NCBI RefSeq assembly: GCF_030817495.1
Contig: NZ_JAUSZK010000001.1
Coordinates: 1,653,001 to 1,717,000, forward strand
DNA length: 64,000 nt
Source of the DNA: Streptomyces sp. V3I7
GTDB lineage: Bacteria > Actinomycetota > Actinomycetes > Streptomycetales > Streptomycetaceae
Direction of reading: 5' to 3'
Shown here: piece after piece, positions 26,897 through 36,111 of the stretch
How positions within the stretch are numbered: position 1 is the first letter of the stretch
Layout of the letters: the number at the start of each line of letters is the position of its first letter
Position numbers and translations under genes: made by a program
The notes under the pieces: generated by a model
Database searches by the model: none
Told to the model about the DNA's origin: nothing
Seen by the model: only the letters and a program-made list of their open reading frames with translations

Positions 26897-27583
26897 ATGG
26901 ACATATCCGGGACCCAGCTCAGAGCCGTGCGCGCGGCGCTGTTCACGGCCTTCGTCGTGACGCTCAGCACCGCGTCGCACGTGCTGCTGTCCCGGGTTCC
27001 GCTGCCGCTGCCGACCGTGGGCGCGGTCGCCGCCGGGGTCTTCGCCACCGCGTTCGCGCTGGCGGGCCGGGAGCGCGGCGTCGGCCGCATCGCGGCCCTG
27101 CTGGTGCCGCTGGAGCTCGCCGCCGACACGGTGTTCACCACCGGCCAGCACGCCTGCTACGGCCGGGCCGGCGGTCCGGTGGCCGGCCCGCTGCACGCCG
27201 TCGGGCTGGACGTGCTGTGCCGCGGCGGGGCCGTGGGCACACCGCTGGCCCGGATGACGGACGGCCCCGGCCGCGCCTCCGCGCTGCTCGCGCACGCCGA
27301 GCCGGCCGCCGCCTGGCTGCTCCTCGCGGCGCACGTCGCCGTCGGGCTCCTCGCGGCGGCGTGGCTGCGCCGCGGCGAGCGGGCGCTGACCCAGTTGCTG
27401 CGGGCGGCCGCGGCCGTCACCTTCCGCCCGCTGCTGGTGGCCGTGGCGGCGGTGGCGGTACGTCCCGCTCCGGTGCGCCGGCCGGCGCGCCCCGCACCGC
27501 TCGTGGCCGCCGCCCGCGACCGGCTGTTCGTGTACTCCCTGGGACGCCGTGGCCCACCGCGTCCGGTGGCCGCCGCCGTCTGA
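26897..27583 (+). CDS. Actinobacterial multi-pass membrane protein, function unknown
   Basis: 228 residues, very Ala/Leu/Arg-rich, with about five hydrophobic segments: ALFTAFVVTLSTASHVLL, LPTVGAVAAGVFATAFALAG, IAALLVPLELAADTVFTTG, AAAWLLLAAHVAVGLLAAAWL and LLVAVAAVAVRP. The loop between helices 3 and 4 carries GQHACYGRAGGP, with one Cys and one His, and a second Cys in DVLCRGG. No catalytic family recognised. It precedes the DsbA-like gene on the same strand, so thiol or metal handling is a possible but unproven link. Confidence 0.7.
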   Translation: MDISGTQLRAVRAALFTAFVVTLSTASHVLLSRVPLPLPTVGAVAAGVFATAFALAGRERGVGRIAALLVPLELAADTVFTTGQHACYGRAGGPVAGPLHAVGLDVLCRGGAVGTPLARMTDGPGRASALLAHAEPAAAWLLLAAHVAVGLLAAAWLRRGERALTQLLRAAAAVTFRPLLVAVAAVAVRPAPVRRPARPAPLVAAARDRLFVYSLGRRGPPRPVAAAV

Positions 27584-27666
27584 GCGGCTCCCCCGGCCCC
27601 CGAACAGGACCACCTCCCCACACGTATCCCGCGTACGACAGGTGCGCGTCCCACAGGAGATCACCC

Positions 27667-28527
27667 ATGAGCAAGCGGAACGCCCAGGCGGCGAAGACGG
27701 CGGCACGGGAGCGGCTGCGCGTCGAGCGTGAGCGGCAGGCCAAGCGCGACAAGGTCAAGCGGCAGGCGATCGTGGCCGCCTCGGCCGTCGCGGTGCTGGC
27801 CGCGGCCGGCGGCATAGGTTACGCGGTGGTGCAGGCGAACCAGCCGAGCCACTGGCAGAGCGTGCAGGACAGCAAGGACGTGAAGGCCGGCAAGATCGTC
27901 GCGCCGGCGAACACCACGGGCCGGAACGGCACCACGGTCGTCATCGGCAAGAGCAGCGCGAAGAAGACCCTGAAGGTCTACGAGGACCCGCGCTGCCCGG
28001 TCTGCGCCGGCTTCGAGCAGGCGGTCGGCCCGACCGTGAAGAAGGACGTCGACAGCGGCAAGTTCAGGATCCAGTACATCGGCGGCACCTTCCTCGACGG
28101 CGACGCGCTCGGCAAGGGCAAGATCGGCAAGAACGGCGAGGGCTCCAAGAACGCGATGAGCGCCATGGGCGCCGCGCTGAACGTGAGCCCCGAGGCCTTC
28201 CTCGACTACAAGTCCGCGCTGTACTCGGCGAAGTGGCACCCGGACGAGAAGGTCGACAAGTTCAAGGACGACGCCTACCTGATCGAGGTCGCCGACACCG
28301 TCCCGGCGCTCAAGGGCAACGCCCAGTTCCAGAACGCCGTGAAGAAGGGCACCTACGACGCCTGGGCGCTGGCGATGTCGAAGACCTTCGACACCAACAA
28401 GGACGACGTGACGGGCACCCCGAGCTTCGTCATGGACGGCAAGAAGCTCACGAGCGGCCCCCAGGGCTACCCGCCCATGACGGTGGCGGCCTTCAACTCG
28501 GTGGTGGGCGCGGCGCTGAAGGGCTGA
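27667..28527 (+). CDS. Membrane-anchored DsbA-like thioredoxin-fold protein
   Basis: 286 residues: a basic cytoplasmic N terminus (MSKRNAQAAKTAARERLRVE), one membrane anchor (IVAASAVAVLAAAGGIGYAV), then an extracellular Thioredoxin_4/DsbA domain. The redox motif CPVC is in YEDPRCPVCAGFEQ, followed by the helical insert, and the cis-Pro loop is VTGTPSFVMDGK. It probably oxidises or isomerises disulfides of exported proteins. AGGAGA lies 7 nt before the ATG. Confidence 0.9.
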   Translation: MSKRNAQAAKTAARERLRVERERQAKRDKVKRQAIVAASAVAVLAAAGGIGYAVVQANQPSHWQSVQDSKDVKAGKIVAPANTTGRNGTTVVIGKSSAKKTLKVYEDPRCPVCAGFEQAVGPTVKKDVDSGKFRIQYIGGTFLDGDALGKGKIGKNGEGSKNAMSAMGAALNVSPEAFLDYKSALYSAKWHPDEKVDKFKDDAYLIEVADTVPALKGNAQFQNAVKKGTYDAWALAMSKTFDTNKDDVTGTPSFVMDGKKLTSGPQGYPPMTVAAFNSVVGAALKG

Positions 28528-28567
28528 CGGGCCGCCGGAAACCGGTACCGCGGCAAGCTCCACGCAA

Positions 28568-28600
28568 AGAGCGGGCGAACTTCACGAGTTCGCCCGCTCT
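28568..28600. terminator. 14-bp perfect hairpin terminator
   Basis: Arms 28568-28581 and 28587-28600 (AGAGCGGGCGAACT and its complement) flank a 5-nt TCACG loop. It ends the DsbA-like transcript and lies only 30 nt before the phoD start codon. Confidence 0.75.
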
Positions 28601-28630
28601 CGTGCGTACCGATCAGTAGCCTGATCGGTC

Positions 28631-30301
28631 GTGACCAGTCGACACAGATCACTCGCAGCGGCCGCGGGACTCAACTCCCCCGCGCCGCGCCGCCGTACGG
28701 TCGTCAAGGCCGCGGCCGCCACCGCCGTCCTGGCCGGCCCGATCGCCGCCGCGCTGCCCGCTCGCGCCGCCACCGGCGCCCCCTCCTTCCTGCACGGCGT
28801 CGCCTCCGGCGACCCGCTCCCGGACGGCATCCTGCTGTGGACCCGGGTGACCCCGGTCCCCGAGGCGATACCCGGCTCCGGGGTCGGCCCGGACACCGAG
28901 GTGAGCTGGGTCCTCGCCACGGACAAGGCGCTCGGGAACGTCGTCGCCCGGGGCTCCACCACCGCGACGGCCGCCTCGGACCACACCGTCAAGGCCGACA
29001 TCCGCGGCCTGGCCCCGGCCACCGACTACTGGTTCCGCTTCTCGGCGGGCGGCACCGACTCCCCGGTGGCGCGCGCCCGTACCGCCCCGGCGGCGGACGC
29101 GGCGGTGCCGGGCCTGCGCTTCGGCGTGGTCTCCTGCGCCAACTGGGAGGCGGGGTACTTCTCCCCGTACCGCCATCTCGCCGCCCGCGGCGACCTCGAC
29201 GCCTGGCTGCACCTGGGCGACTACATCTACGAGTACGGGACCGGCGAGTACGGCACGCGCGGCACGGTGGTGCGCCCGCACACGCCCACGCACGAGATCC
29301 TCACGCTCGCCGACTACCGTGCCCGGCACGGCCGTTACAAGACCGACCCGGACCTCCAGGCCCTGCATCTGAAGGCGCCCGTCGTCGCCATCTGGGACGA
29401 CCACGAGTTCGCCAACGACGCCTGGTCGGGAGGCGCCGAGAACCACACCGAGGGCGTCGAGGGCTCCTGGGCGGCGCGTCAGGCGGCCGCCAGGCAGGCC
29501 TACTTCGAGTGGATGCCGGTCCGCCCGGCCATCGCGGGCACCACCTACCGCCGACTGCGCTTCGGCAAGCTCGCCGACCTGTCCCTGCTGGACCTGCGCT
29601 CCTTCCGCTCCCAGCAGGCCGCCGTCGGCAGCGGCGCGGTCGACGACCCGGACCGCACCCTCACCGGCCGCGCCCAGCTCGACTGGCTGAAGGCCGGGCT
29701 GAAGAGCTCCGACACCACCTGGCGGCTGGTCGGCAACTCGGTGATGATCTCGCCGGTCGCCTTCGGCTCGCTCACCGCCGATCTGCTGAGGCCGCTCGCC
29801 GAGCTGCTCGGTCTGCCGCAGGAGGGCCTGGCCCTCAACCCCGACCAGTGGGACGGCTACACCGACGACCGCCGTGAGCTGCTGGCGCATCTGCGCTCCA
29901 ACGCCATCGGCAACACCGTCTTCCTGACCGGCGACATCCACATGGCGTGGGCTTGTGACGTGCCGGTGGACGCGGGCACCTACCCGCTGTCCGCGTCGGC
30001 GGCCACCGAGTTCGTGGTCACCTCGGTGACCTCCGACAACCTCGACGACATGGCCAACCTGCCCGAGGGCACCGTCTCCGCGGTCGCCGCGCCGGTCCTG
30101 TGCTCCGCCAACCGGCACGTCCAGTGGGTCGACACCGACCGCCACGGCTACGGCGTCCTGGACATCACCGCGGACCGGGCGCAGATGGACTACTACGTCG
30201 TCTCCGACCGCACGAACGCCGACGCGACCTCGTCCTGGGCGCGTTCGTACCGCACGCGCAGCGGCACGCAGAAGGTCGAGCGGACGTACGACCCTGTGTA
30301 A
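28631..30301 (+). CDS. phoD: Alkaline phosphatase/phosphodiesterase PhoD, Tat-exported
   Basis: 556-residue PhoD-type metallophosphatase. A twin-arginine signal ([18 protein letters not shown] to LPARAA) targets export. A fibronectin-like N-terminal domain (about 50-140) is followed by the catalytic domain: [14 protein letters not shown] with its conserved Cys, [25 protein letters not shown] and [11 protein letters not shown], which supply Ca/Fe ligands. Streptomyces phoD is known to be under PhoP control. The GTG at 28631 has no ribosome binding site, and a TAGCCT -10-like box lies 8 nt upstream, so the mRNA could be leaderless. Confidence 0.92.
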   Translation: MTSRHRSLAAAAGLNSPAPRRRTVVKAAAATAVLAGPIAAALPARAATGAPSFLHGVASGDPLPDGILLWTRVTPVPEAIPGSGVGPDTEVSWVLATDKALGNVVARGSTTATAASDHTVKADIRGLAPATDYWFRFSAGGTDSPVARARTAPAADAAVPGLRFGVVSCANWEAGYFSPYRHLAARGDLDAWLHLGDYIYEYGTGEYGTRGTVVRPHTPTHEILTLADYRARHGRYKTDPDLQALHLKAPVVAIWDDHEFANDAWSGGAENHTEGVEGSWAARQAAARQAYFEWMPVRPAIAGTTYRRLRFGKLADLSLLDLRSFRSQQAAVGSGAVDDPDRTLTGRAQLDWLKAGLKSSDTTWRLVGNSVMISPVAFGSLTADLLRPLAELLGLPQEGLALNPDQWDGYTDDRRELLAHLRSNAIGNTVFLTGDIHMAWACDVPVDAGTYPLSASAATEFVVTSVTSDNLDDMANLPEGTVSAVAAPVLCSANRHVQWVDTDRHGYGVLDITADRAQMDYYVVSDRTNADATSSWARSYRTRSGTQKVERTYDPV

Positions 30302-30375
30302 ATCCTGTGCGGCAAGGCCTGTTTCGGTCAACCGTGCCGCGACCAAGGTCTGTTGACCGGGGATCGCGGCGATGC

Positions 30376-30421
30376 GGCGGGTGGTGCCGACCGCGCACCA
30401 AATCCGGACACACCACCCGCC
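30376..30421. terminator. Possible hairpin after phoD in the 320-bp gap 30302-30621
   Basis: GGCGGGTGGTG (30376-30386) pairs perfectly with its complement at 30411-30421, around a 24-nt loop. A second weaker pair GGTCAAC...GTTGACC lies at about 30326-30360. The rest of the gap contains no ORF I can support; it must hold the promoter of the metalloprotease, which I cannot place with confidence. Confidence 0.4.
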
Positions 30422-30621
30422 AGCGTCATCCAGCTCGTGACACCGGGATCCCGGACTCCGGCTCGCGGCACGGACCACTGCCGTCAATTGTCAGGATCTG
30501 CCGGACATTTGATTGGGCTTGATCACGACTCCTCGCGGTTGGTCATGTCCACGTAATCTCCGGGCGGCGGCTGGGAAGACCCCAGGCCTCCTTCCCCACA
30601 ACGCATCAGCTAGGAGTCAGC

Positions 30622-31614
30622 ATGCGTGCGCTCGCCCGGATACCCCGCCTTACGCGCAGACGCCTCGTCGGCACGGCCCTCGCGGCCGGAACGCTGTTGC
30701 TCTCCCCCGTGTCGGGGCCGACCCAGGTGGCCGCGGCGCACGCTCCGGCCGCCAAGTGCGCCGGGGAGACCGGTCAGTCCGCGGCCCGCAAGGCCCGCCC
30801 CGTACACGGCGACGAGGGCCTCGCCGAGCCCAACGAGGTCAGCACCGCCAAGGCCGAGGCGATGAACGCCGACCTGCGCAAGAAGGTCGACAGGCTGCCC
30901 TCCTCCGGCAGTCGCAGTCTCGCCGCCGCCGCGGCGGCCACGGTCCCGGTGTACTTCCACGTCATCCACGACGGCGCGGCCGGCCAGCTCAGCTCGACCG
31001 ACATCAACGCCCAGATGAACGTGCTGAACGCGGCCTACGCCGGCCAGGGCACCGGCAACACCGACTCCGGCTTCCAGTTCAGCCTGGCCGGCACCGACTA
31101 CACGGACAACGCGGCCTGGTACAACGTCGGCTCCGGCTCGCAGGAGGAGAAGGCGATGAAATCCGCCCTGCGCAAGGGCGGCGCGAACGCGCTCAACATC
31201 TACACCGCCAACCTCGGCGGCGGCCTGCTGGGCTGGGCCACCTTCCCCAGCTCCTACGCCTCCAGCCCCTCCATGGACGGCGTCGTCATCCTCGACGCGT
31301 CCCTGCCGGGCGGCTCGGCCGCCAACTACGACGAGGGCGACACCGCGACGCACGAGGTCGGCCACTGGCTCGGCCTCTACCACACCTTCCAGGGCGGTTG
31401 CAGCGGCCAGGGCGACTACGTCTCCGACACCCCGGCCGAGAAGAGCGCCGCGTTCCAGTGCCCCGAGGGCCGGGACACCTGCACCCGCTCGGTCGGCGCC
31501 GACCCGATCCACAACTTCATGGACTACACGTACGACTCCTGCATGTACCAGTTCACGGCCGGTCAGGTGGCGCGCATGCAGCAGAGCTGGGCGGCGTACC
31601 GCGCGGCGGGCTGA
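30622..31614 (+). CDS. Secreted zinc metalloprotease, M43 (cytophagalysin/pappalysin) type
   Basis: 330 residues. A basic N terminus and hydrophobic stretch ([18 protein letters not shown]) form a signal peptide, then a short pro-region of about 75 residues. The extended zinc motif [11 protein letters not shown] matches HExxHxxGxxH of metzincins, and the Met-turn follows in [11 protein letters not shown]. Cys residues in GGCSGQ, QCPEG, DTCTR and DSCMYQ fit the disulfides of M43B enzymes. GGAG lies 9 nt before the ATG. Confidence 0.92.
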   Translation: MRALARIPRLTRRRLVGTALAAGTLLLSPVSGPTQVAAAHAPAAKCAGETGQSAARKARPVHGDEGLAEPNEVSTAKAEAMNADLRKKVDRLPSSGSRSLAAAAAATVPVYFHVIHDGAAGQLSSTDINAQMNVLNAAYAGQGTGNTDSGFQFSLAGTDYTDNAAWYNVGSGSQEEKAMKSALRKGGANALNIYTANLGGGLLGWATFPSSYASSPSMDGVVILDASLPGGSAANYDEGDTATHEVGHWLGLYHTFQGGCSGQGDYVSDTPAEKSAAFQCPEGRDTCTRSVGADPIHNFMDYTYDSCMYQFTAGQVARMQQSWAAYRAAG

Positions 31615-31646
31615 GCGGCCACCGCTGACCAGCCACGGCTGACCGG

Positions 31647-32217
31647 CTACAGCGAGTCGAGGAAGCCGAGCGCCACCCGCCAGGTGGCCTCGGCGGCCTC
31701 CGCGTCGTAGTCCGGCAGGTCGGGGTCCATGTACAGGTGTCCGGCGCCGGGGTAGCGGTAGATCTCGACGTCGGCGCCCGTCCGGCCCATCTGGAGGTAC
31801 CAGGAGCTCAGCCACTCGTCCGTCTCGTAGGGGTCGGGTTCCGCCACGTGCAGCTGGACCGGCAGGTCGTCGGCCGTCGCGTTCGACGCGATGTCCGAGG
31901 TGCCCTGAAGGAGCAGCAGTCCGCGCGCCTTGTCGTCGCCCAGGGCCAGCGTCTGCGCGACGGAGGCGCCGAGCGAGAAACCGGCGTACACGAGCCCGCG
32001 CTCCGAGTAGGGGCGCTGAAGCGAGGACCGCCCTCTTCAGCAGTTCGTCCTTGCCGACCTCGTCCCGGTAGGCCGCGGCCTCCTCCATGGTCTCGAACGT
32101 CCGCCCCTCGTACAGGTCCGGCGTCCACACCTCGTGCCCGGCGGCCCGCAAGCGGTCCGCGGCCTGGCGCACGGCGGGGGTGAGGCCGTAGGCCGAGTGA
32201 AAGAGCATGATGTTCAT
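31647..32217 (-). pseudogene. Dienelactone hydrolase family gene with a single-base frameshift
   Basis: Two reading frames together make one complete alpha/beta hydrolase. Frame one starts at the ATG 32217 (MNIMLFHSAYGLTPAVRQAA to DELLKRAVLASAP). The other supplies YSERGLVYAGFSLGASVAQT to the stop at 31649-31647, including the nucleophile motif GFSLGAS (Ser in the Cys/Ser position) and the late GAGHLYMD with the catalytic His. The shift is at a run of four G (32010-32013, plus strand); removing one base restores ASAPYSERG. The span of 571 nt is one base more than 190 codons. It is a real frameshift or a sequencing error; the rest is undamaged. Confidence 0.85.
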
Positions 32218-32264
32218 GGGGCCATGGTGCCAGCCGGGTACGACAGCACCGTGCCGCGAGGCGC

Positions 32265-33851
32265 TCAGCGCAGGCTCCGTACGTCCAGGTGCCGCAGCAC
32301 CCGGTCCACCACCTCCGGGTCGGCCCCGGGCTCGCTGCGCGCCGAGAGCACCGCGTGCCGCGCGGCGCTCAGCATCTCGCCCTGGATGCGCCGCACCCGC
32401 TTCAGCCGCCGTACCCGCTTCTCGTGGCCCTCGCGCCGCTCCTCCTCGCCGACGTCCGGGCTGATCCGCGCCCCGATGTCGAAGGCCCGCCGCAACATCT
32501 GCTCGGACAGCTCCTCCGGCAGTTCCTCGTCCTGCTCGATCTCCCGCAGCCGCTGCTTGGCCGCTTTCGCCGCCCGCAGCGCCAGTTGCTTCTCGAAGTC
32601 CTTCTCGCGCTCGGTGTCGGCCCGCACCCCCAGCCGTTTCACCAGCCAGGGCAGGGTCAGCCCCTGGAGCACCAGCGTCGCCATGATCACCGCGAAGGCG
32701 ATGAAGATGATCTCGTTCCGGTCGGGGAACGGCCCGCCGTCCCGGGTCGTGAGCGGGATGGCGAGCGCCAGCGCGACCGACGCCACCCCGCGCATCCCCG
32801 CCCACCACATGACGACGGTCTCCCGCCAGGTCATCGGAATGTCCTCGTCGCGAACCGCCTTCGCGTGCCAGCGCTGGGTCAGCGCGGTGGCGGGCACCAG
32901 CCACAGCAGGCGGACGACCACGACGACCGCCACGACCGCGGCCGACCAGACGAGCATCTCCGCCCAGCGCCCGGCCGCCGTCCGGATCGCGGTGTGCAGC
33001 TCCAGCCCGATCAGTCCGAACGCGACCCCGGTGACGAGCGTCTCGACGATCTCCCAGAAGGTGTGCCCGGCCAGCCGCGTCGTCACGTCGTCGGGATCGG
33101 CGGCGTACTCGGCGAGGTACAGCGCGACGGTGAGCACGGCCAGCACGCCGGAGCCGTGCAGCACCTCGGCGAGCACGTACGAGGCGTACGGCACCAGCAG
33201 CGTGAGCCCGATCTGGAGCGTGGCGTCGCCGAGGAAGTCGAGCAGCCGGTTCGCGCACCAGCCCAGCACCAGTCCGACGCCGACCGCGACGACGGCGGAC
33301 AGGACCAGGTCCAGCCCGGCCCGCCAGGGCGAGAAGCTTCCGCTGACGACGGCGGCGATCGCCACGTGGTAGAGCACGATGGCCGTGACGTCGTTGAACA
33401 GCCCCTCGCCCTCCAGGATCGACACCAGCCGGCGCGGCAGCCCGAGCTGACCGGCGACGGCGGTGGCGGCGACCGGGTCGGGCGGGGCGATCAGCGCGCC
33501 CAGCGCCAGGGCACCGGCGATGGGCAGCCCGGGCACGATCGCGTGGGCGACCGCGGCCACGCAGAACGTGGTGACGAACACCAGGGCCACGGCCAGCAGG
33601 AAGATCGGCCGCTTGTTGGCCGTGAACTGCCGCCAGGAGGTGCGCCGTACGGCCGCGTACAGCAGCGGCGGGAGCAGGGCGGGCAGGATCAGCGCGGGCG
33701 GGATGCTGACGTCCGGCACGAAGCTGGCCAGCGAGAGGGCGATCCCGAGGAGTGTCATGAGCACCGGCGCCGGGAGCCGGAAGCGGTCCCCGACCGGGAC
33801 GCTCACCACGGCACCGAGCAGCAGCACGAACAACAGGACCAACTGATCCAC
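32265..33851 (-). CDS. Na+/H+ antiporter, CPA1 family
   Basis: 528 residues with about 12 membrane helices and a long charged cytoplasmic tail (about 400-528, with ERRE and KRVRRLKRVRR stretches). The transport-site signature is IAPPDPVAATAV, with the second acidic region in EGEGLFNDVTAIVLYH, as in NhaP/CPA1 exchangers. I chose the GTG at 33851 (MDQLVLL), with GGAG 8 nt upstream; a GTG at 33860 would place the ribosome binding site against the start. Likely role: pH and sodium homeostasis. Confidence 0.9.
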   Translation of the reverse strand: MDQLVLLFVLLLGAVVSVPVGDRFRLPAPVLMTLLGIALSLASFVPDVSIPPALILPALLPPLLYAAVRRTSWRQFTANKRPIFLLAVALVFVTTFCVAAVAHAIVPGLPIAGALALGALIAPPDPVAATAVAGQLGLPRRLVSILEGEGLFNDVTAIVLYHVAIAAVVSGSFSPWRAGLDLVLSAVVAVGVGLVLGWCANRLLDFLGDATLQIGLTLLVPYASYVLAEVLHGSGVLAVLTVALYLAEYAADPDDVTTRLAGHTFWEIVETLVTGVAFGLIGLELHTAIRTAAGRWAEMLVWSAAVVAVVVVVRLLWLVPATALTQRWHAKAVRDEDIPMTWRETVVMWWAGMRGVASVALALAIPLTTRDGGPFPDRNEIIFIAFAVIMATLVLQGLTLPWLVKRLGVRADTEREKDFEKQLALRAAKAAKQRLREIEQDEELPEELSEQMLRRAFDIGARISPDVGEEERREGHEKRVRRLKRVRRIQGEMLSAARHAVLSARSEPGADPEVVDRVLRHLDVRSLR

Positions 33852-33968
33852 GGCCGGCACTCCGGGAGTCGACGTTCACACAGCGGGCCTCAAGCCTGCC
33901 ATGTGACCTCGCTCACCCGACTCTTTCGCCGCCCGGCCGCGAAGCGCGCCGCAGCGCCCCGGCCCGCC

Positions 33969-34436
33969 CTACAGAGCGCGCCGCATCGCCTGGTGCGGGA
34001 TCCCCGCCTCGGGGTATTCCGGGCCGTACGCCGCGTAGCCGAGCCGCTCGTAGAAGCCCAGGGCGTGTGTCTGCGCGTGCAGGTCGACCGCGGTCAGGCC
34101 CCGCGCGCGGGCCGCGTCCTCGATGGCGCGCACGAGGGCGACGCCGACGCCCAGTCCGCGCGCCTCCCGGGCGACGGCGAGCCGCCCCAGCGCGCCCACC
34201 GACGGGTCGGCGCCGGCCTTCGGGGCGGCCGCCTCGCCGTACAGCAGCCGGCCGGTGCCGAGCGGCGTGCCGTCCTCACGGACCGCCAGCACGTGCACCG
34301 CAGCGGCGTCGTACGCGTCGTACTCCAGGTCCTGCGGGACGCCCTGCTCGACGACGAAGACCTCCTTGCGGACCGCGAAGCACGCCTCGCGGTCGGCGGG
34401 GTCCTCGGCGACGCGCACCACGTACGGCGCACTCAC
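33969..34436 (-). CDS. GNAT family N-acetyltransferase
   Basis: 155-residue acetyltransferase of the ElaA-like GNAT group. The acetyl-CoA loop is [13 protein letters not shown] (R/Q-x-x-G-x-G/A pattern), preceded by the strand GRLAVA and followed by [21 protein letters not shown]. The start is the GTG at 34436, which overlaps the rluD stop by 4 nt. The substrate is unknown. Confidence 0.88.
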   Translation of the reverse strand: MSAPYVVRVAEDPADREACFAVRKEVFVVEQGVPQDLEYDAYDAAAVHVLAVREDGTPLGTGRLLYGEAAAPKAGADPSVGALGRLAVAREARGLGVGVALVRAIEDAARARGLTAVDLHAQTHALGFYERLGYAAYGPEYPEAGIPHQAMRRAL

Positions 34437-35377
34437 GCGTAGGTCTCCTCGCGGACCTGGTCGAGGGCCTGCTGGAGGTCCTCCGGGTAGTCGCACTCGA
34501 ACTCCACCCAGTCACCGGTGCCCGGGTGCTCGAAGCCGAGCCGCACGGCGTGCAGCCACTGGCGGGTCAGGCCGAGCCGCTTGGCGAGCGTGGGGTCGGC
34601 GCCGTAGGTCAGATCGCCGACGCACGGGTGGCGGTGGGCGGCCATGTGGACGCGGATCTGGTGGGTGCGGCCCGTCTCCAGCTTCACGTCGAGCAGGGAG
34701 GCGGCGCGGAAGGCCTCGATGAGGTCGTAGTGGGTCACGGAGGGCTTGCCCTCGGCCGTGACCGCCCACTTGTAGTCGTGCTGGGGGTGACGGCCGATGG
34801 GGGCGTCGATGGTGCCGCTGGTCGGGTCGGGGTGGCCCTGGACGAGCGTGTGGTAGCGCTTGTCGACCGTGCGCTCCTTGAACTGGCGCTTCAGCGACGT
34901 GTACGCGCGCTCCGACTTGGCGACCACCATCAGGCCGGACGTGCCGACGTCGAGGCGGTGGACGATGCCCTGGCGCTCGGCGGCGCCGGAGGTGGAGATG
35001 CGGTAGCCGGCGGCGGCGAGGCCGCCGATGACGGTCGGACCGGTCCAGCCGGGCGAGGGGTGGGCCGCGACGCCGACCGGCTTGACGATGACGACCACGT
35101 CATCGTCGTCGTGGACGATCTCCATGCCCTCGACCGGCTCGGCGACCACCTGTACGGGCGCGGGCGCCTGGGGCATCTCGACCTCGAGCCAGGCGCCGCC
35201 GCTCACCCGCTCGGACTTGCCGACCACCGTGCCGTCGACCTGGACCTTGCCGGCAGCGGCCAGCTCCGCCGCCTTGGTGCGGGAAAAGCCGAACATGCGC
35301 GAGATGGCGGCGTCGACGCGCTCGCCCTCCAGGCCGTCGGGCACGGGCAGGGTACGGATCTCGGGAATCGTGCTCAC
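34433..35377 (-). CDS. RluD-type 23S rRNA pseudouridine synthase
   Basis: 314-residue RluA-family enzyme. An N-terminal S4 domain (about 15-75, [20 protein letters not shown]) is followed by the catalytic domain with the nucleophile Asp in [16 protein letters not shown] and the [11 protein letters not shown] motif. I chose the GTG at 35377 (MSTIPEIR). It follows lspA on the same strand, a gene order common in actinobacteria and other bacteria. Confidence 0.93.
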   Translation of the reverse strand: MSTIPEIRTLPVPDGLEGERVDAAISRMFGFSRTKAAELAAAGKVQVDGTVVGKSERVSGGAWLEVEMPQAPAPVQVVAEPVEGMEIVHDDDDVVVIVKPVGVAAHPSPGWTGPTVIGGLAAAGYRISTSGAAERQGIVHRLDVGTSGLMVVAKSERAYTSLKRQFKERTVDKRYHTLVQGHPDPTSGTIDAPIGRHPQHDYKWAVTAEGKPSVTHYDLIEAFRAASLLDVKLETGRTHQIRVHMAAHRHPCVGDLTYGADPTLAKRLGLTRQWLHAVRLGFEHPGTGDWVEFECDYPEDLQQALDQVREETYA

Positions 35378-35419
35378 CCGTCGAGTATGACGGACGGCTC
35401 CGACGGCACCGACCGAGCC

Positions 35420-35428
35420 TGTGGACAA
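35420..35428 (-). other. Isolated DnaA box (TTGTCCACA)
   Basis: The minus strand reads TTGTCCACA, the preferred Streptomyces DnaA box, between lspA and rluD. There is no cluster of boxes around it, so this is not an origin. Confidence 0.5.
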
Positions 35429-35446
35429 ACCCCCCGGACCGGGGCC

Positions 35447-36043
35447 TCAGTCCTTGTGGACGGTGCCGTCCGGGTCCAGGCCGCGGAAGGACAGCAGCAC
35501 GATCAGGATGCCGCCGCACACGATCGCCGAGTCGGCCAGGTTGAACACCGCGAAGCCCCGGGGCGCGATGAAGTCGACGACCTCGCCCTCGAAGAGCCCG
35601 GGCGAGCGGAAGATCCGGTCGGTGAGGTTGCCGAGCGCGCCGCCGAGGAGCAGGCCGAGCGCGATCGCCCAGGGGGCGCTGTAGAGCTTGCGGGCCAGCC
35701 GGATGATCACGACGATCACGGCGGCCGCGATCACGGTGAAGATGATCGTGAAGGCCTGTCCGAAGCCGAAGGCGGCGCCCGGGTTGCGGATGGCGTTGAG
35801 CTCCAGCCAGCCGCCCACGATCTCGATCGGCGGGTGGTGCTCCAGCTTCGCGACCACGAGCAGCTTGCTGATCAGGTCGAGGGCGTACGCGAAGACGGCC
35901 ACCACGAACAGCACGGCGATGCGGCGCTTGCCCCGGGGCCGCGCCGCCGCGTCCTCGGCCGCGCCCGCGCCGGGCCGCGCCGGCTGCTCGCTTCTGTCGT
36001 CCGGAGTGTCCGGCATGCCGATGGTGCGCTCCGCCTCTGCCAC
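35447..36043 (-). CDS. lspA: Lipoprotein signal peptidase (signal peptidase II)
   Basis: 198-residue aspartic membrane protease that cleaves lipoprotein signal peptides. A long disordered N terminus (about 1-38) precedes four membrane helices. The catalytic Asp pair lies in GNLTDRIFR and FNLADSAI, and the NPGAAFGFG loop is present. The GTG at 36043 has AGGGAC just upstream; an in-frame ATG at 36016 (MPDTPDD) is an alternative that still leaves a complete enzyme. It is upstream of rluD. Confidence 0.95.
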   Translation of the reverse strand: MAEAERTIGMPDTPDDRSEQPARPGAGAAEDAAARPRGKRRIAVLFVVAVFAYALDLISKLLVVAKLEHHPPIEIVGGWLELNAIRNPGAAFGFGQAFTIIFTVIAAAVIVVIIRLARKLYSAPWAIALGLLLGGALGNLTDRIFRSPGLFEGEVVDFIAPRGFAVFNLADSAIVCGGILIVLLSFRGLDPDGTVHKD

Positions 36044-36111
36044 GTGAGTCCCTCAACCTAGGTGCCTCGACCGAGGATGAGACTACGGCACGCCCCCGAC
36101 GGCCCTCGCGC

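Noticed and set aside
28580..28600. PHO box upstream of phoD
   Set aside because: CTTCACG and GTTCGCC are 8 nt apart rather than 11 and both differ from GTTCACC; the match is too weak.
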